64,000 nucleotides of DNA from Nitrosophilus labii (GCF_014466985.1 NZ_AP022826.1:1-64000), one strand, 5' to 3'. Numbered from the stretch's first letter, positions 47,881-57,349 are shown. Made by a program: numbers and translations. Notes: generated from the letters alone by a model not told the origin.

Positions 47881-48876
47881 ATGAAGATAAGTTATAAAGA
47901 TAGCGGCGTCGATATTGACGCAGGAAGCAGATTGGTTGAAGAGATAAAGCCTTTTGTAAAAGAGACTTTTAACGAAAACGTAATAGGCGGACTTGGAGGT
48001 TTTGCCGGAGCGTTTGCTCTACCTGCAGGATATAAAAATCCGGTATTACTTGGGGCAACGGACGGTGTAGGAACAAAACTAAAGCTTGCTATCGAGTCTA
48101 AAATCTACGATACGGTAGGTATTGATCTTGTTGCTATGTGCGTAAACGATCTTATCTGCTCTTTTGCAGAGCCTATTTTCTTTTTGGATTATTACGCAAC
48201 AGGAAAGCTTGAAGTAGATGCGGCAAAAGAGGTGATCAAAGGGATAGCAAAAGGATGCAAAGAGAGTGAGTGTGCTCTAATAGGCGGTGAGACTGCCGAG
48301 ATGCCGGGAATGTATCAAAAGGATGATTTTGATCTGGCAGGATTTGCCGTAGGGATAGCAGAAAAAGAGGAACTTCAAAAAAATAGGGGAGTAAGAGCGG
48401 GTGATGTTTTGATAGCTCTTAAATCGAGCGGTATTCACTCAAACGGTTTTTCTTTGGTTAGAAAACTCTTTTTTGAAGAGTTAAAGTGGAGCTATTCGCA
48501 TGATTTTAACGGAAAACCTTTGATAGAAGTACTTTTAGAACCAACAAAAATATATGTCAAAACTTTTAAAAAAGTAAAAGATAAAGTAAAAGCGTTAGCG
48601 CATATAACTGGCGGCGGTATAGTAGAAAACTTGCCAAGAGTCCTTCCAAATAACGTTAAAGCCGTTATTAGAAAGAGCCAAATAGAGCCTTTGGAGATTT
48701 TTGAGTTTATCTCAAAATATGTAGATGAAGAGGAGATGTTTAGAACCTTCAATATGGGTGTCGGTATGATACTGGTGGTTTCGCCTGAAAAGGTAGATGA
48801 TGTTTTAAAAGAGACGGGCGGGTATATTTTAGGTGAATTGATAGAGGATGAAAAAGGCGTTGATATCATAGAATGA
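47881..48876 (+). CDS. purM: Phosphoribosylformylglycinamidine cyclo-ligase (AIR synthetase)
   Basis: PurM closes the imidazole ring in purine synthesis. The 331 residues show ISYKDSGVDIDAGSRLVEEIK, LGATDGVGTKLKLA, CALIGGETAEMPGMY and AHITGGGIVENLPRVL. The ATG at 47881 has AAGGAA upstream; the preceding TTG is probably not used. The stop overlaps the ydcF-like gene by four bases. Confidence 0.97.
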   Translation: MKISYKDSGVDIDAGSRLVEEIKPFVKETFNENVIGGLGGFAGAFALPAGYKNPVLLGATDGVGTKLKLAIESKIYDTVGIDLVAMCVNDLICSFAEPIFFLDYYATGKLEVDAAKEVIKGIAKGCKESECALIGGETAEMPGMYQKDDFDLAGFAVGIAEKEELQKNRGVRAGDVLIALKSSGIHSNGFSLVRKLFFEELKWSYSHDFNGKPLIEVLLEPTKIYVKTFKKVKDKVKALAHITGGGIVENLPRVLPNNVKAVIRKSQIEPLEIFEFISKYVDEEEMFRTFNMGVGMILVVSPEKVDDVLKETGGYILGELIEDEKGVDIIE

Positions 48877-49613
48877 TATATTTTATCTCAAAACTTTTTA
48901 CATATCTGATACTACCTCCTGGAATATTTATAGCGGTGCTCTTTGCCGCCTCTTTTTTTGCAAAAAAATTTAAAAAAACGCTTTTTGTTTTAGCTTCTAT
49001 TTTTTGGTTTTTATCTACCGATTTTACGCCTAATCTACTTTTAAGGCCTCTTGAGGATAAAAGTTTTCCAAAAGCTTCCAATCCAGTTGCAGTTGTTGTT
49101 TTGGGAGGAGGGGAGGTAAAAGGAGCAAAAAATCTTCCTTTAAGTAGTGATGGAACAAAGAGAGTGCTTTGGGGCTTGATACTTTCAAATCGTAACAATC
49201 TCCCGCTAATCTATAGCGGAATAGAGAGTGATAGAGCAAAAAGAGCTATCGAAGAGATAAACGAGGGATTTGGGCTTGGATATCGTTATTCAAAAGATTT
49301 TACGCCGAAAACCTACTATGTAGAAGCTTTGAGTAAAGATACCTATCAAAATGCAAAATATATATATAATCTCTTCAAAAAGAGAGGCAAAAGATTCTCT
49401 ATCTATCTCGTAACCTCCGCATACCATATGCCGCGGGCGTATATGCTTTTTAGATATTTTGGTTTTGAAGTCACCGTTTCTAAAACAGATTATAAGAGCT
49501 CAAAGACGCAGATAGATTTTTGGTCTTTTTTCCCTAAGATGAAAAATTTTAAAAACTCCTATTTGGCACTTCATGAGTATTTCGGGATTTTAAGCCTTTT
49601 AATACGGCTATAA
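48873..49613 (+). CDS. YdcF/ElyC-like DUF218 membrane protein
   Basis: The 246-residue protein has two N-terminal transmembrane segments and then a DUF218 domain with AVVVLGGGEVKGAKNLPLS, the STDTYQNA-like SKDTYQNAKY block, and VTSAYHMPRAYMLFRYFG. ElyC of E. coli is needed for normal envelope biogenesis; a similar role is plausible. Coupled to purM. It converges with the phosphoribosyltransferase gene, sharing 6 bp. Confidence 0.88.
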   Translation: MIYFISKLFTYLILPPGIFIAVLFAASFFAKKFKKTLFVLASIFWFLSTDFTPNLLLRPLEDKSFPKASNPVAVVVLGGGEVKGAKNLPLSSDGTKRVLWGLILSNRNNLPLIYSGIESDRAKRAIEEINEGFGLGYRYSKDFTPKTYYVEALSKDTYQNAKYIYNLFKKRGKRFSIYLVTSAYHMPRAYMLFRYFGFEVTVSKTDYKSSKTQIDFWSFFPKMKNFKNSYLALHEYFGILSLLIRL

Positions 49614-50228
49614 GCTTAAAAGTTCAATTACCTCGTCATCGCTCAACTGATGAAAATCTTGATAAAACTGTCCTACCGCCATAAAATCGGGTGGAGTTTG
49701 AAGTAAAACTACCTCATCGGCAACATTTTTCAGTTTTGTGACAACTTCTGGAGGCGCTACTGGAGAAGCTATGATGACTCTATCTGCTCCCATATTTTTT
49801 ATCGATTTTGCCGCTATAAACATGCTTGCTCCAGTAGCTATACCGTCATCTACCAAAATAACATTTTTACCTTTTAAATCTGTTTTCTCTTTTTTATAGA
49901 GTCTTCTTTTTGCTCTCATCTCCTCTTTTTTCTTTTGTGCAAGCTCATCTATATATTGATCCGCAACATTTAGCATAAGTTTAGCTTTTTTGTCTGTGAA
50001 GATATCTCCATCTTCGCTAATAGCTCCTATTGCCGCTTCCGGGTTGTAGGGGCTAGGAATCTTTTTAACAAAATATATATTCATAGGGATCTGATACTTT
50101 TTGGAAATAACAAAAGCCAATGGAACTCCTCCTCGTGGAAGAGCCACAACTACGCTTTTTTCGTCTATGTAATCTTTTAGTTTTTCGGCAAGAAGTTGGG
50201 CTGCCTCAAATCTGTCTCTAAAAACCAT
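49608..50228 (-). CDS. Phosphoribosyltransferase-domain protein
   Basis: The 206 residues form a type I PRTase fold. It has an N-terminal VVVALPRGGVPLAFVISKK, the PRPP-binding loop VILVDDGIATGASM and a late KNVADEVVLLQTPPDFMAVGQFYQDF. The latter is typical of stand-alone PRTase proteins of unknown substrate found in many environmental bacteria. A purine or pyrimidine substrate is only a guess. AAGGAGG precedes the ATG. Confidence 0.85.
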   Translation of the reverse strand: MVFRDRFEAAQLLAEKLKDYIDEKSVVVALPRGGVPLAFVISKKYQIPMNIYFVKKIPSPYNPEAAIGAISEDGDIFTDKKAKLMLNVADQYIDELAQKKKEEMRAKRRLYKKEKTDLKGKNVILVDDGIATGASMFIAAKSIKNMGADRVIIASPVAPPEVVTKLKNVADEVVLLQTPPDFMAVGQFYQDFHQLSDDEVIELLSL

Positions 50229-50293
50229 TTTGCCTCCTTAAAGCAAGCTTAGATATAATATAGTTAAATTAATCTTCTATGTCAAGGAGGGCT

Positions 50294-50737
50294 ATGATTG
50301 CGTTGATCCAAAGAGTTAAACGAAGTAGTGTGAAAGTTGATGGAAAATTGATAAGTGAAATAGGGCAGGGGTTGAACATACTTCTTGGAGTTTTTAAAGA
50401 TGATAGTGAGAAAGATATAGAAAAGCTTGTGAAAAAGGTTGTAAATCTAAGAATCTTTGCCGATGAAGAGGGTAAAATGAATTTGAGTTTAAAGGATATT
50501 GGTGCAGAAGTTTTAGTGGTTTCTCAGTTTACTTTAGCAGGAAGCGTAAAAAAAGGAAGAAGACCTAGTTTTGATTCTGCTATGGCTCCAGATGATGCTG
50601 AAAAATTTTATGAGAAATTTTGTGATGAGATGGAAAAAGAGGTGAAGGTAAAAAAAGGAATTTTTGGCGCTATGATGGAGGTTGAAATAGTTAATGACGG
50701 ACCTGTAACTTTTATAGTCGATTCGAAAATTTTATAG
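50294..50737 (+). CDS. dtd: D-aminoacyl-tRNA deacylase
   Basis: Dtd removes D-amino acids and glycine mischarged on tRNA. The ATG at 50294 gives MIALIQRVKRSSVKVDG, matching the family start, and lies right after AAGGAGG. The upstream in-frame ATG at 50279 is thus not preferred. The SQFTL motif and the proline in NDGPVTF (Gly-cisPro type) are present. 147 residues is usual. Confidence 0.96.
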   Translation: MIALIQRVKRSSVKVDGKLISEIGQGLNILLGVFKDDSEKDIEKLVKKVVNLRIFADEEGKMNLSLKDIGAEVLVVSQFTLAGSVKKGRRPSFDSAMAPDDAEKFYEKFCDEMEKEVKVKKGIFGAMMEVEIVNDGPVTFIVDSKIL

Positions 50738-50756
50738 ATTTGATGAATAGATTTTT

Positions 50757-50836
50757 GGAGTAAGGAGGTAAGTATATTGGTGTATTGGGAAAAAGATAGA
50801 AAAAACCAATACACAAATATACCAATATACTAGTTT
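50757..50836. repeat. Inverted array of degenerate 8-bp words, locus 5
   Basis: The left arm GTATATTGGTGTATTGGG is the near-complement of the right arm CCAATACACAAATATACC then AATATAC. The loop is about 18 bases. It lies between dtd and the pgeF gene and could terminate dtd transcripts. Confidence 0.75.
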
Positions 50837-50891
50837 CCTATGTCCAAAACAACCTATTTAATATCAAAATTATGTAAATTAAAGGATTAAT

Positions 50892-51587
50892 TTGAAAGTA
50901 AACTATCTTTTTACCGATAGATACGGAGGAGTTAGCAAAGGCTTTTATGAGAGCTTCAATCTTGCTTTGCATGTTGGAGACAATAAAAATAATGTTTTGA
51001 AAAACAGAGAGATTCTAAGAAGAAGAGTAGGGGAAAAAGAGCTAATATTTATGGAGCAGATTCACTCCGATAAAATAGAGATAGTAGAGCATGATAAAAA
51101 AAGATATATATGCGATGCCCTTATAACCGATAGAGAGGATATAGCTTTATGCGTAATGGTGGCTGATTGTATCCCTATTTTGATGTTTGATGAGAAAAAA
51201 GGTGTCATTGCCGCCATTCATAGCGGTAGAAAAGGTACTTTTTTAGATATAGCTAAAAAATGTGCTGATAAAATGGTTCAAACTTTCGGTTGTAGTGCCC
51301 AAAATATTAAAGCTATTTTTGGACCTTCGATCAAAAGTTGCTGTTATGAGATTGGCTATGAGATTGTTGATATCGTTTTGAAAAAATATGGAGAGAAATA
51401 TTTAAAAGATAGAAGATATCTTGATATAGCTTCTATAAATAGAGATTCGTTGATTAGATTAGGATTGAGGGAAGAAAATATAGCGATAAGCGCTATTTGT
51501 ACATGCTGCAGTGAAAGATATTTTTCATATAGAAGAGAAAAACAAACCGGTAGGTTTGTAGGAGTTATATGGAGGGAGGAGAGATGA
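50892..51587 (+). CDS. pgeF: Peptidoglycan editing factor PgeF (YfiH, laccase-like domain)
   Basis: PgeF hydrolyses aberrant muropeptides and belongs to the multicopper-laccase-like fold. The 231 residues include the metal-site motifs EQIHSDKIEIV, VADCIPILMFD and IAAIHSGRKGTFL. The late GPSIKSCCYEI block is also present. The start is TTG at 50892 after AAAGGATT. It overlaps the next gene by four bases. Confidence 0.93.
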   Translation: MKVNYLFTDRYGGVSKGFYESFNLALHVGDNKNNVLKNREILRRRVGEKELIFMEQIHSDKIEIVEHDKKRYICDALITDREDIALCVMVADCIPILMFDEKKGVIAAIHSGRKGTFLDIAKKCADKMVQTFGCSAQNIKAIFGPSIKSCCYEIGYEIVDIVLKKYGEKYLKDRRYLDIASINRDSLIRLGLREENIAISAICTCCSERYFSYRREKQTGRFVGVIWREER

Positions 51588-52069
51588 AGATAGAGGAGTT
51601 TTTTGAGATTGTTCCAAAATTACCGGGTGTTAGGGTGTATCAGTTTAGCGACAATTATGAAAGTGCTAAAAGATTGGCCGATTTTGCGAAGATAAGAGGA
51701 TTTGAACTTCAAATAGTCACATTTGAAGAGGAGCTTTTTGAAAAACTGAAAAGCTTAGAGGATGAAGATATAAAGGTAAGATATATAACTGAAAATAGAG
51801 ATAAATATAATCTTCGTTCAATTATGTACGATACTGTCTTTGTAAATCTTGATATTGACTCTTTAAACGATATTGAAGAATTCTTGAAGAAAATTTACAG
51901 AATTATGAAAAATGCGGCAAATATTGTTTTGCCTGTAGATGTTGAAAAAAGAGACGAGATTAAAACTCTTTTGGAGAGATGCAACTATGTAGCCGTTAAC
52001 GATACTTCGCTGGAGGAGAAAAGAGTGGTTTTTATAGGTAAAAAACTTCATGGGTGGAGTAAGGTGTAG
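51584..52069 (+). CDS. Conserved protein with methyltransferase-like fold (degenerate?)
   Basis: I do not recognise the family. The 161 residues have alternating strands and helices. A final part (TVFVNLDIDSLNDIEEFLKKIYRIMKNAANIVLPVD, CNYVAVNDTSLEEKRVVFIGKK) resembles the second half of class I methyltransferases, where a candidate residue is compared with an acceptor. The SAM-binding GXGXG motif is absent. The start at 51584 lies after GGAGGAG and overlaps pgeF. Confidence 0.55.
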   Translation: MKIEEFFEIVPKLPGVRVYQFSDNYESAKRLADFAKIRGFELQIVTFEEELFEKLKSLEDEDIKVRYITENRDKYNLRSIMYDTVFVNLDIDSLNDIEEFLKKIYRIMKNAANIVLPVDVEKRDEIKTLLERCNYVAVNDTSLEEKRVVFIGKKLHGWSKV

Positions 52070-52119
52070 TTAAGCAGCCATTAGTTAAACTTTATAAATA
52101 TTTATAATAGGAATTAGTA

Positions 52120-53268
52120 TTGGAAGCTAAAGTATATTCAAGTTCGAAGGCTTCTTTGCTTTTGTCTTTTGAAGATATAAAAAACCAAATACAAAAGGAC
52201 TTTTCAAAATTTGATTTTTTACTTTTTAGTATCCATCCCTATTTTCCAATCGATGATGTGAATTATTTAATAAATAAGATTTTTAAAACTAACAATTATG
52301 CAGCTTTCCATACTATTAACGCTTTTAAAAATGACGATATTATAGAAAAAGCCGTTGGGTTGGTTGTTTTTAAATTTAATAAAAACGCCAAAATTAAAAA
52401 ATTTTATATAGAAGATATAACTAATTATAAAAATGATGATACTCTTGATAAGACTGCCGATTATTTGAATAAAAATAGAAAAGATTTTCACATAATATTA
52501 GCCGGGCTTGCTGAAGAACTGTTTGGTTTCTTTATAGAAGATTTATCGCAAAAAATTGATTATTCTCCTGTAAATAATATTATCGGTGGTGTCTCCTCCG
52601 GAATAAAAACAGATAATAAGATGATTACCTATCAATTTATTGATAATAAAGTTATAAAAAAAGGCTTTTTGATTTTATCTTTTGAAAATGTCGAAGCTCA
52701 AATTGATGTCTCTTTAGGATTTACTCCATACGGAATTACATATAAAATAACAAGAGCTGAAGGGACAAAACTATTTAGTGTAGATGAAGATAAAAATTTT
52801 GCAAAAATAGCCAAAAACTTTTTAAAAGGTATAAAAAAACCGGATATAAAATATCTTTGGTATTTACCTATCAATATTCTTGATGAAAAAGATGGATATG
52901 TGGCTACTTTAAGAACTATAGAAGAAGTCCACGAAGATTACGTAAAGTTTTTTGCCCCTATAAAAACAGGCCAACATTTTAAAATATCTTTTGCGACAGC
53001 AGATGAGATTTTAAAAGATGATATGAAATGTGCTCTTAGACTTAGCAAAAAGATGAAAAGAGCCGATATTGCTTTTAATTTTTCTTGTGTAGCTAGACAG
53101 TATGTTCTTGAAGATAGGCAAAAAGAAGAGATCGAAATATATGAAGATATTTTAAATACTTACTTATTTGGTTTTTTTACATTTGGAGAAGTTGGTCCAG
53201 ATAGGATGTTTAAAAAATTAAAAATGTACAATGAAACATCACTAGTTTTAGTCATGAGAGAGTTATGA
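52120..53268 (+). CDS. FIST domain sensor protein
   Basis: The 382 residues form the FIST N and C domains found in soluble signal sensors for small ligands. Key stretches are NIIGGVSSGIKTDNKMITYQF in the N-part and GFFTFGEVGPDRMFKKLKMYNETSLVLV at the end, the typical FIST_C close. No membrane segment. The start is TTG at 52120 after AGGA. The stop overlaps the next gene, a GGDEF enzyme, so the two form a split sensor-output pair. Confidence 0.85.
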   Translation: MEAKVYSSSKASLLLSFEDIKNQIQKDFSKFDFLLFSIHPYFPIDDVNYLINKIFKTNNYAAFHTINAFKNDDIIEKAVGLVVFKFNKNAKIKKFYIEDITNYKNDDTLDKTADYLNKNRKDFHIILAGLAEELFGFFIEDLSQKIDYSPVNNIIGGVSSGIKTDNKMITYQFIDNKVIKKGFLILSFENVEAQIDVSLGFTPYGITYKITRAEGTKLFSVDEDKNFAKIAKNFLKGIKKPDIKYLWYLPINILDEKDGYVATLRTIEEVHEDYVKFFAPIKTGQHFKISFATADEILKDDMKCALRLSKKMKRADIAFNFSCVARQYVLEDRQKEEIEIYEDILNTYLFGFFTFGEVGPDRMFKKLKMYNETSLVLVMREL

Positions 53269-53882
53269 GAGAAGATATTAAGATAAAACTTTTACAGAAC
53301 CTACTTGAAGAGATTACTAAAAAGTATGATGAGTTTATAGCAATGCAGCAAGATAAAATTGAAGAAACTTTTGAAAAAGCGATAAAAGATCCGTTAACTG
53401 GTCTTTATAATAGGTCATATTTTTTTGAATATTCAAGAAAATCTTTTAAAAAAGCTAAAAGAAAAGGCGAAAATATAGTATTGATTTTTTTAGATTTGGA
53501 TAATTTTAAATATGTTAATGATAATTATGGACATAAAAGGGGAGATGAAGTATTAAAAGAGGTGGCAAATATTTTGAAAAATATATTTAGAGAATATGAT
53601 GTTATAGTCAGATATGGTGGAGATGAATTTATTATTTTTGCTGAATTTAGTAGTAAAGATTTTGGCAATATTGATAATTTGTTGAAATTTTTTAAAGAGA
53701 GAGTTGAAGAGAAGTTCAAAAAATATACACTATCAGTATCTTACGGTATTGCTGTATTTCCTTTCGATGCAGATAATATTAAAGATTTGATAAATATTGC
53801 TGATAAAAGAATGTATGAACAAAAGAAGCAAAAGAAAATGAGAAATTATGTTAATAAACTACGTAGAAACAGTTTTTTATAA
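53265..53882 (+). CDS. Diguanylate cyclase (GGDEF)
   Basis: The 205-residue protein has a short N-terminal helix (about 1-40) and then a GGDEF domain with an intact RYGGDEFII signature. Also present are DPLTGLYNRSYFFEYS and the VSYGIAVFPFDAD region. It should make c-di-GMP. No own sensor domain is present; the overlapping FIST protein is the likely input. The ATG overlaps the FIST stop as ATGA. Confidence 0.9.
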   Translation: MREDIKIKLLQNLLEEITKKYDEFIAMQQDKIEETFEKAIKDPLTGLYNRSYFFEYSRKSFKKAKRKGENIVLIFLDLDNFKYVNDNYGHKRGDEVLKEVANILKNIFREYDVIVRYGGDEFIIFAEFSSKDFGNIDNLLKFFKERVEEKFKKYTLSVSYGIAVFPFDADNIKDLINIADKRMYEQKKQKKMRNYVNKLRRNSFL

Positions 53883-53945
53883 ATATCGGATATTTGCCAA
53901 TTTGCAATCCTTATTATGAAAAAATCAAGGATGATATTTGAAGAA

Positions 53946-55136
53946 TTAGTCAGCAATTTTTTTTATTTTTTCTATCCATTCATTTAGAGTTTTTTCAAAA
54001 CCTATATCTTTTGATTTATAGAATTTAAGCGGTTTTGTTAAATACTTTTGTTTCACGTATCCTCCGAAATCGTGAGGGTATAGATATCCTTTAGGGGATG
54101 GAGATTTTAGATGTGAAGGAATTTCAAGAATCTCTCCATTTATTACAGCTTTGGTAGCTTTTTTTATTGCTTCATAGGCTGCATTTGATTTAGGACTTGA
54201 AGCAAGATATATAACACATTGAGACAAGATTATCTTTGCTTCAGGATACCCTATGTTTTTAACGGCAGTTAAAGTACTTACAGCTAGAGTGAGTGCATTT
54301 GGGTTCGCATTTCCTATATCTTCACTAGCAAGTATTACAAGTCTTCTGGCTATAAATTCAGGAGGTCCTCCTTCGGTTACCAAACGGGCAAGATAATAGA
54401 TGGCCGCATCAATATCGCTTCCTCTGATGCTTTTTATAAGAGCGCTTATCAAAGAGCAGTGTTCCTCTTTGAATGAAGTACCTTTTATAGCAGAAACAGG
54501 TCTTAAAGATTTAAGAGTATCAAGGTCTATATCTTTTGTTATATTTAGAGCAGTTTCTAAAAGATTAAGCATACTTCTTGCGTCATTTGCACTTGATCTT
54601 ATAAGATACTCTTTAGCATCATCACTTATATGAAACTCAACCTCTTTTTCGACTTTTTTTAAAATCTTTTCCATCTCTTTTTTTGTGAGAGGCATAAACT
54701 CAAAAATGAAACTTCTTGATCTTATCGCATTTGTTAAAGCAAAATAAGGATTTTCGGTACTGGCTCCCATAATAAGGGCTTCATTATTTTCCATAACGGG
54801 AAGCAAAACTTCTTGTTGAGTTTTTGAGAGTCTATGAACCTCATCTATGAAAATGAGAGGCTTTAACAGCGAGTTTCTATATCTTAAAACAATTTTTCGT
54901 ATCTCTTCTATTTTTAGGTTAGTTGCATCTAGAGAATAAAAGGGTGAGTCCAAAAGATTTGAGATAATTTTTGCTAGTGAAGTTTTTCCTGTGCCTGGTG
55001 GTCCCCAAAAGAAGGAGTGGGGGATATTTTTTGAATGGATCAGCTTATAAAAAGGCGCGTTTTTTGATAGAAGATGCTCTTGTCCCACAAAATCTTCTAA
55101 TCTTTTAGGCCGTAAAATATTTGCTAGATTATTCAT
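53946..55136 (-). CDS. rarA: Replication-associated AAA+ ATPase RarA (MgsA)
   Basis: RarA acts at stalled replication forks. The 396 residues carry RPKRLEDFVGQEHLL, Walker A GPPGTGKTS, Walker B IFIDEVHRL, the STENPYFALTNAIRSRSFIF sensor 1 block and the C-terminal clamp-loader-like domain with YLARLVTEGGPPEFIARRLV. Its ATG overlaps the yjbQ-like stop by eight bases. Confidence 0.95.
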   Translation of the reverse strand: MNNLANILRPKRLEDFVGQEHLLSKNAPFYKLIHSKNIPHSFFWGPPGTGKTSLAKIISNLLDSPFYSLDATNLKIEEIRKIVLRYRNSLLKPLIFIDEVHRLSKTQQEVLLPVMENNEALIMGASTENPYFALTNAIRSRSFIFEFMPLTKKEMEKILKKVEKEVEFHISDDAKEYLIRSSANDARSMLNLLETALNITKDIDLDTLKSLRPVSAIKGTSFKEEHCSLISALIKSIRGSDIDAAIYYLARLVTEGGPPEFIARRLVILASEDIGNANPNALTLAVSTLTAVKNIGYPEAKIILSQCVIYLASSPKSNAAYEAIKKATKAVINGEILEIPSHLKSPSPKGYLYPHDFGGYVKQKYLTKPLKFYKSKDIGFEKTLNEWIEKIKKIAD

Positions 55137-55521
55137 TTATCACTTTTATATATATCATCCTTTCTCTCGGACCGTCAAATTCGCAATAAAATACCCCTTG
55201 CCACTCTCCGAGCTGAAGTTTTGCATCTTCTACTGGAATCATTACTGAACTGCCGACAATTCCGGATTTTATATGGGCATCTGCGTTGCTACCATGTGCA
55301 TAAGAGGCATTTGAAGGAACTAGCTTGTGAAGTTGTCCCAAATAGTCTCTTTGAAGACTGGGGTCTACATTTTCAAACAAAATAATACCTGAAGTGGTAT
55401 GGGGTGTGAAGACGTTACATATTCCGGTTTTTATCCCGGACTTAATAACTGCTTCTTTTACTATTTCGGTTATATCTATCATCTCCGATTTATGATTTGT
55501 TTGTATGTTTATAACTTCCAT
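55129..55521 (-). CDS. YjbQ/UPF0047 family protein
   Basis: The 130-residue protein has the family blocks ITEIVKEAVIKSGIKTGICNVFTPHTTSGI and HLVPSNASYAHGSNADAHIKS, then QGVFYCEFDGPR. Members have weak thiamine-phosphate synthase activity; the true role is uncertain. The histidines of HTTSG and AHGSNADAH are the likely ligands. It lies in a minus-strand run with a pseudouridine synthase upstream. Confidence 0.88.
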   Translation of the reverse strand: MEVINIQTNHKSEMIDITEIVKEAVIKSGIKTGICNVFTPHTTSGIILFENVDPSLQRDYLGQLHKLVPSNASYAHGSNADAHIKSGIVGSSVMIPVEDAKLQLGEWQGVFYCEFDGPRERMIYIKVINE

Positions 55522-55532
55522 GTTCTACCTCT

Positions 55533-56309
55533 CTAAGATTTTTTCTTTTTACTCTTTTCCCACTCTTTCAAAAACTCTCTTAAGTCTTCATACTCTTTTT
55601 TTGTTAGAAATCTAGTTTTTCCAACAGGCAAAGCGTTTAGAGCCACTCCGCCAAACTCTAGCCTTTTTAGATCTACTACTTCTCTATTAAAATGTGCAAA
55701 AAATCTTCTTATCTCTCTATTTTTTCCTTCAGTAAGAGCGATTTTGAGTTTAGAGTATTTAGGGTCATTTTTAATAATCTGATAGGCGTAAAAGGGAGCA
55801 AAAATCATCGACTTTATCTCAGTTTTTTCATGAGCCCCTTTTGTTGCATCTTCAAGTTCTATTCCCTCTTGCATAGCTTTTTCTATCTGCGGGGTTATGG
55901 AGCCTTTGATTTTAACTTTATAAATTCTCTCAAGATCACTTTCCATAAGAGCCTGGGCAACTTTTGGCGAATCTGTAAGCAGCAATAGCCCTTCAGTTGC
56001 GAAGTCAAGTCTACCAACCGAGATAAAGTGTCTAAACTTTGCAGGCAAGGAGTCATAAATAGTTTTTCTTCCTCTATCATCCTTTTTTGTTACAAGCTCT
56101 CCTTTAGGTTTATGATAAACTATAACAGTAAGGTCTTTTTTCTCTTTGACGAGCTTTCCTTTCAGATAAACTTTATCCCCTTTTTGGACTTCATAAAAGG
56201 GCTCTTTCACCACTTTTTTATTTACTTTTACAAACCCTTCTTGTATAAGCTTGTCTGCTTCTCGTCTAGAGTATGTTGTGTTGTGTGATATATATTTGTT
56301 AAGTCTCAT
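55533..56309 (-). CDS. RsuA/RluB-family pseudouridine synthase
   Basis: The enzyme isomerises a uridine in rRNA. An S4 domain (MRLNKYISHNTTYSRREADKLI) leads, followed by the catalytic aspartate in VGRLDFATEGLLLLT and the KNREIRRFFAHFNREVVDL block. The S4 plus GRLD pattern fits RluB or RsuA; which uridine is modified cannot be told. 258 residues with a lysine-rich tail. Confidence 0.9.
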   Translation of the reverse strand: MRLNKYISHNTTYSRREADKLIQEGFVKVNKKVVKEPFYEVQKGDKVYLKGKLVKEKKDLTVIVYHKPKGELVTKKDDRGRKTIYDSLPAKFRHFISVGRLDFATEGLLLLTDSPKVAQALMESDLERIYKVKIKGSITPQIEKAMQEGIELEDATKGAHEKTEIKSMIFAPFYAYQIIKNDPKYSKLKIALTEGKNREIRRFFAHFNREVVDLKRLEFGGVALNALPVGKTRFLTKKEYEDLREFLKEWEKSKKKKS

Positions 56310-56386
56310 TATCTCTTTCTTGGTTAAGTTATTAAGTAGTTAAATTGTCGAGTCGAAAAAATCACTATTTAAATACTCAACTTTTT

Positions 56387-57349
56387 TTATTTTATTCCTG
56401 CTTCTACTAGATCGTGTATATGTAACACACCTACTATTTTATCATTTTTATCTGTTATAACCAATATCTGAATTTTATAATCTTCAATCATCTTAAGTGC
56501 ATCACTGGCTAATATATTCATATCTTTGCAAGTTTTGGGTTTTTTACTGGCAAAGTCTATGGCTTTTTTGTCAAGGGAAAAATCCTCTTTCATCAAAGCT
56601 CGTCTAAGATCTCCGTCACTAAGTACAGCTTTGAGCTTTCCTTCTTTGTCAGTTATAAGAACATTTCCAAGTTTTCCTTGGCTCATAACAACAATAGCCT
56701 CTTTAAGAGGAGTATTTTCTTCTATTATTGGAAGATTTTCTTTTCTCATGAGATCTTTTATTTTTATAAAAAGCCTTTTTCCCAAAGAGCCACCGGGATG
56801 AAAAGATGCAAAATCCTCTTTTTTAAAATCTCTTTTTTTCATCAAACATACAGCTAAAGCGTCTCCCAAAGCCATAGTTAAAGTTGTAGAAGCAGTAGGT
56901 GCGGCTTGTAAAGGACAAGCCTCTTTTTCAACTGCTATGGAGATGAAAATGTCGCTGTATCTTCCTAAAGTTGACTCCTTTTTTTCACTCATTCCTATTA
57001 GTGGGATATCGAATCTTTTGATATGGGGCAGTATTTTTATAAGTTCTTCACTCTCGCCGGAATAACTAATAGCCAAAACGCCGTCATCTTTTCCTATCAT
57101 TCCAAGGTCTCCATGAAGAGCTTCTGTAGGGTGGATAAAAAAGCTTGGTGTTCCCGTGCTTGCAAAAGTTGCCGCTATCTTTGCACCAACAAGACCACTT
57201 TTTCCTACACCAGTTATTATCAGTTTCCCTTTTAGACTGTAAATAGTCTCTATCGCTTTGTTTATATTTTCACCTATTCTGTTTTTGGAGTCTATTAACG
57301 CTTTTGCTTCAATATCCAGCACATCTTTTGCTATTTTTATAAAATCCAT
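56387..57349 (-). CDS. kdsD: Arabinose-5-phosphate isomerase (KdsD/KpsF)
   Basis: The enzyme makes arabinose-5-phosphate from ribulose-5-phosphate, the first step to Kdo for lipopolysaccharide. The SIS domain has ITGVGKSGLVGAKIAATFASTG and HPTEALHGDLGMI, followed by two CBS domains (about 200-320). 320 residues is normal. It fits a Gram-negative cell with Kdo-containing LPS. Confidence 0.94.
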   Translation of the reverse strand: MDFIKIAKDVLDIEAKALIDSKNRIGENINKAIETIYSLKGKLIITGVGKSGLVGAKIAATFASTGTPSFFIHPTEALHGDLGMIGKDDGVLAISYSGESEELIKILPHIKRFDIPLIGMSEKKESTLGRYSDIFISIAVEKEACPLQAAPTASTTLTMALGDALAVCLMKKRDFKKEDFASFHPGGSLGKRLFIKIKDLMRKENLPIIEENTPLKEAIVVMSQGKLGNVLITDKEGKLKAVLSDGDLRRALMKEDFSLDKKAIDFASKKPKTCKDMNILASDALKMIEDYKIQILVITDKNDKIVGVLHIHDLVEAGIK

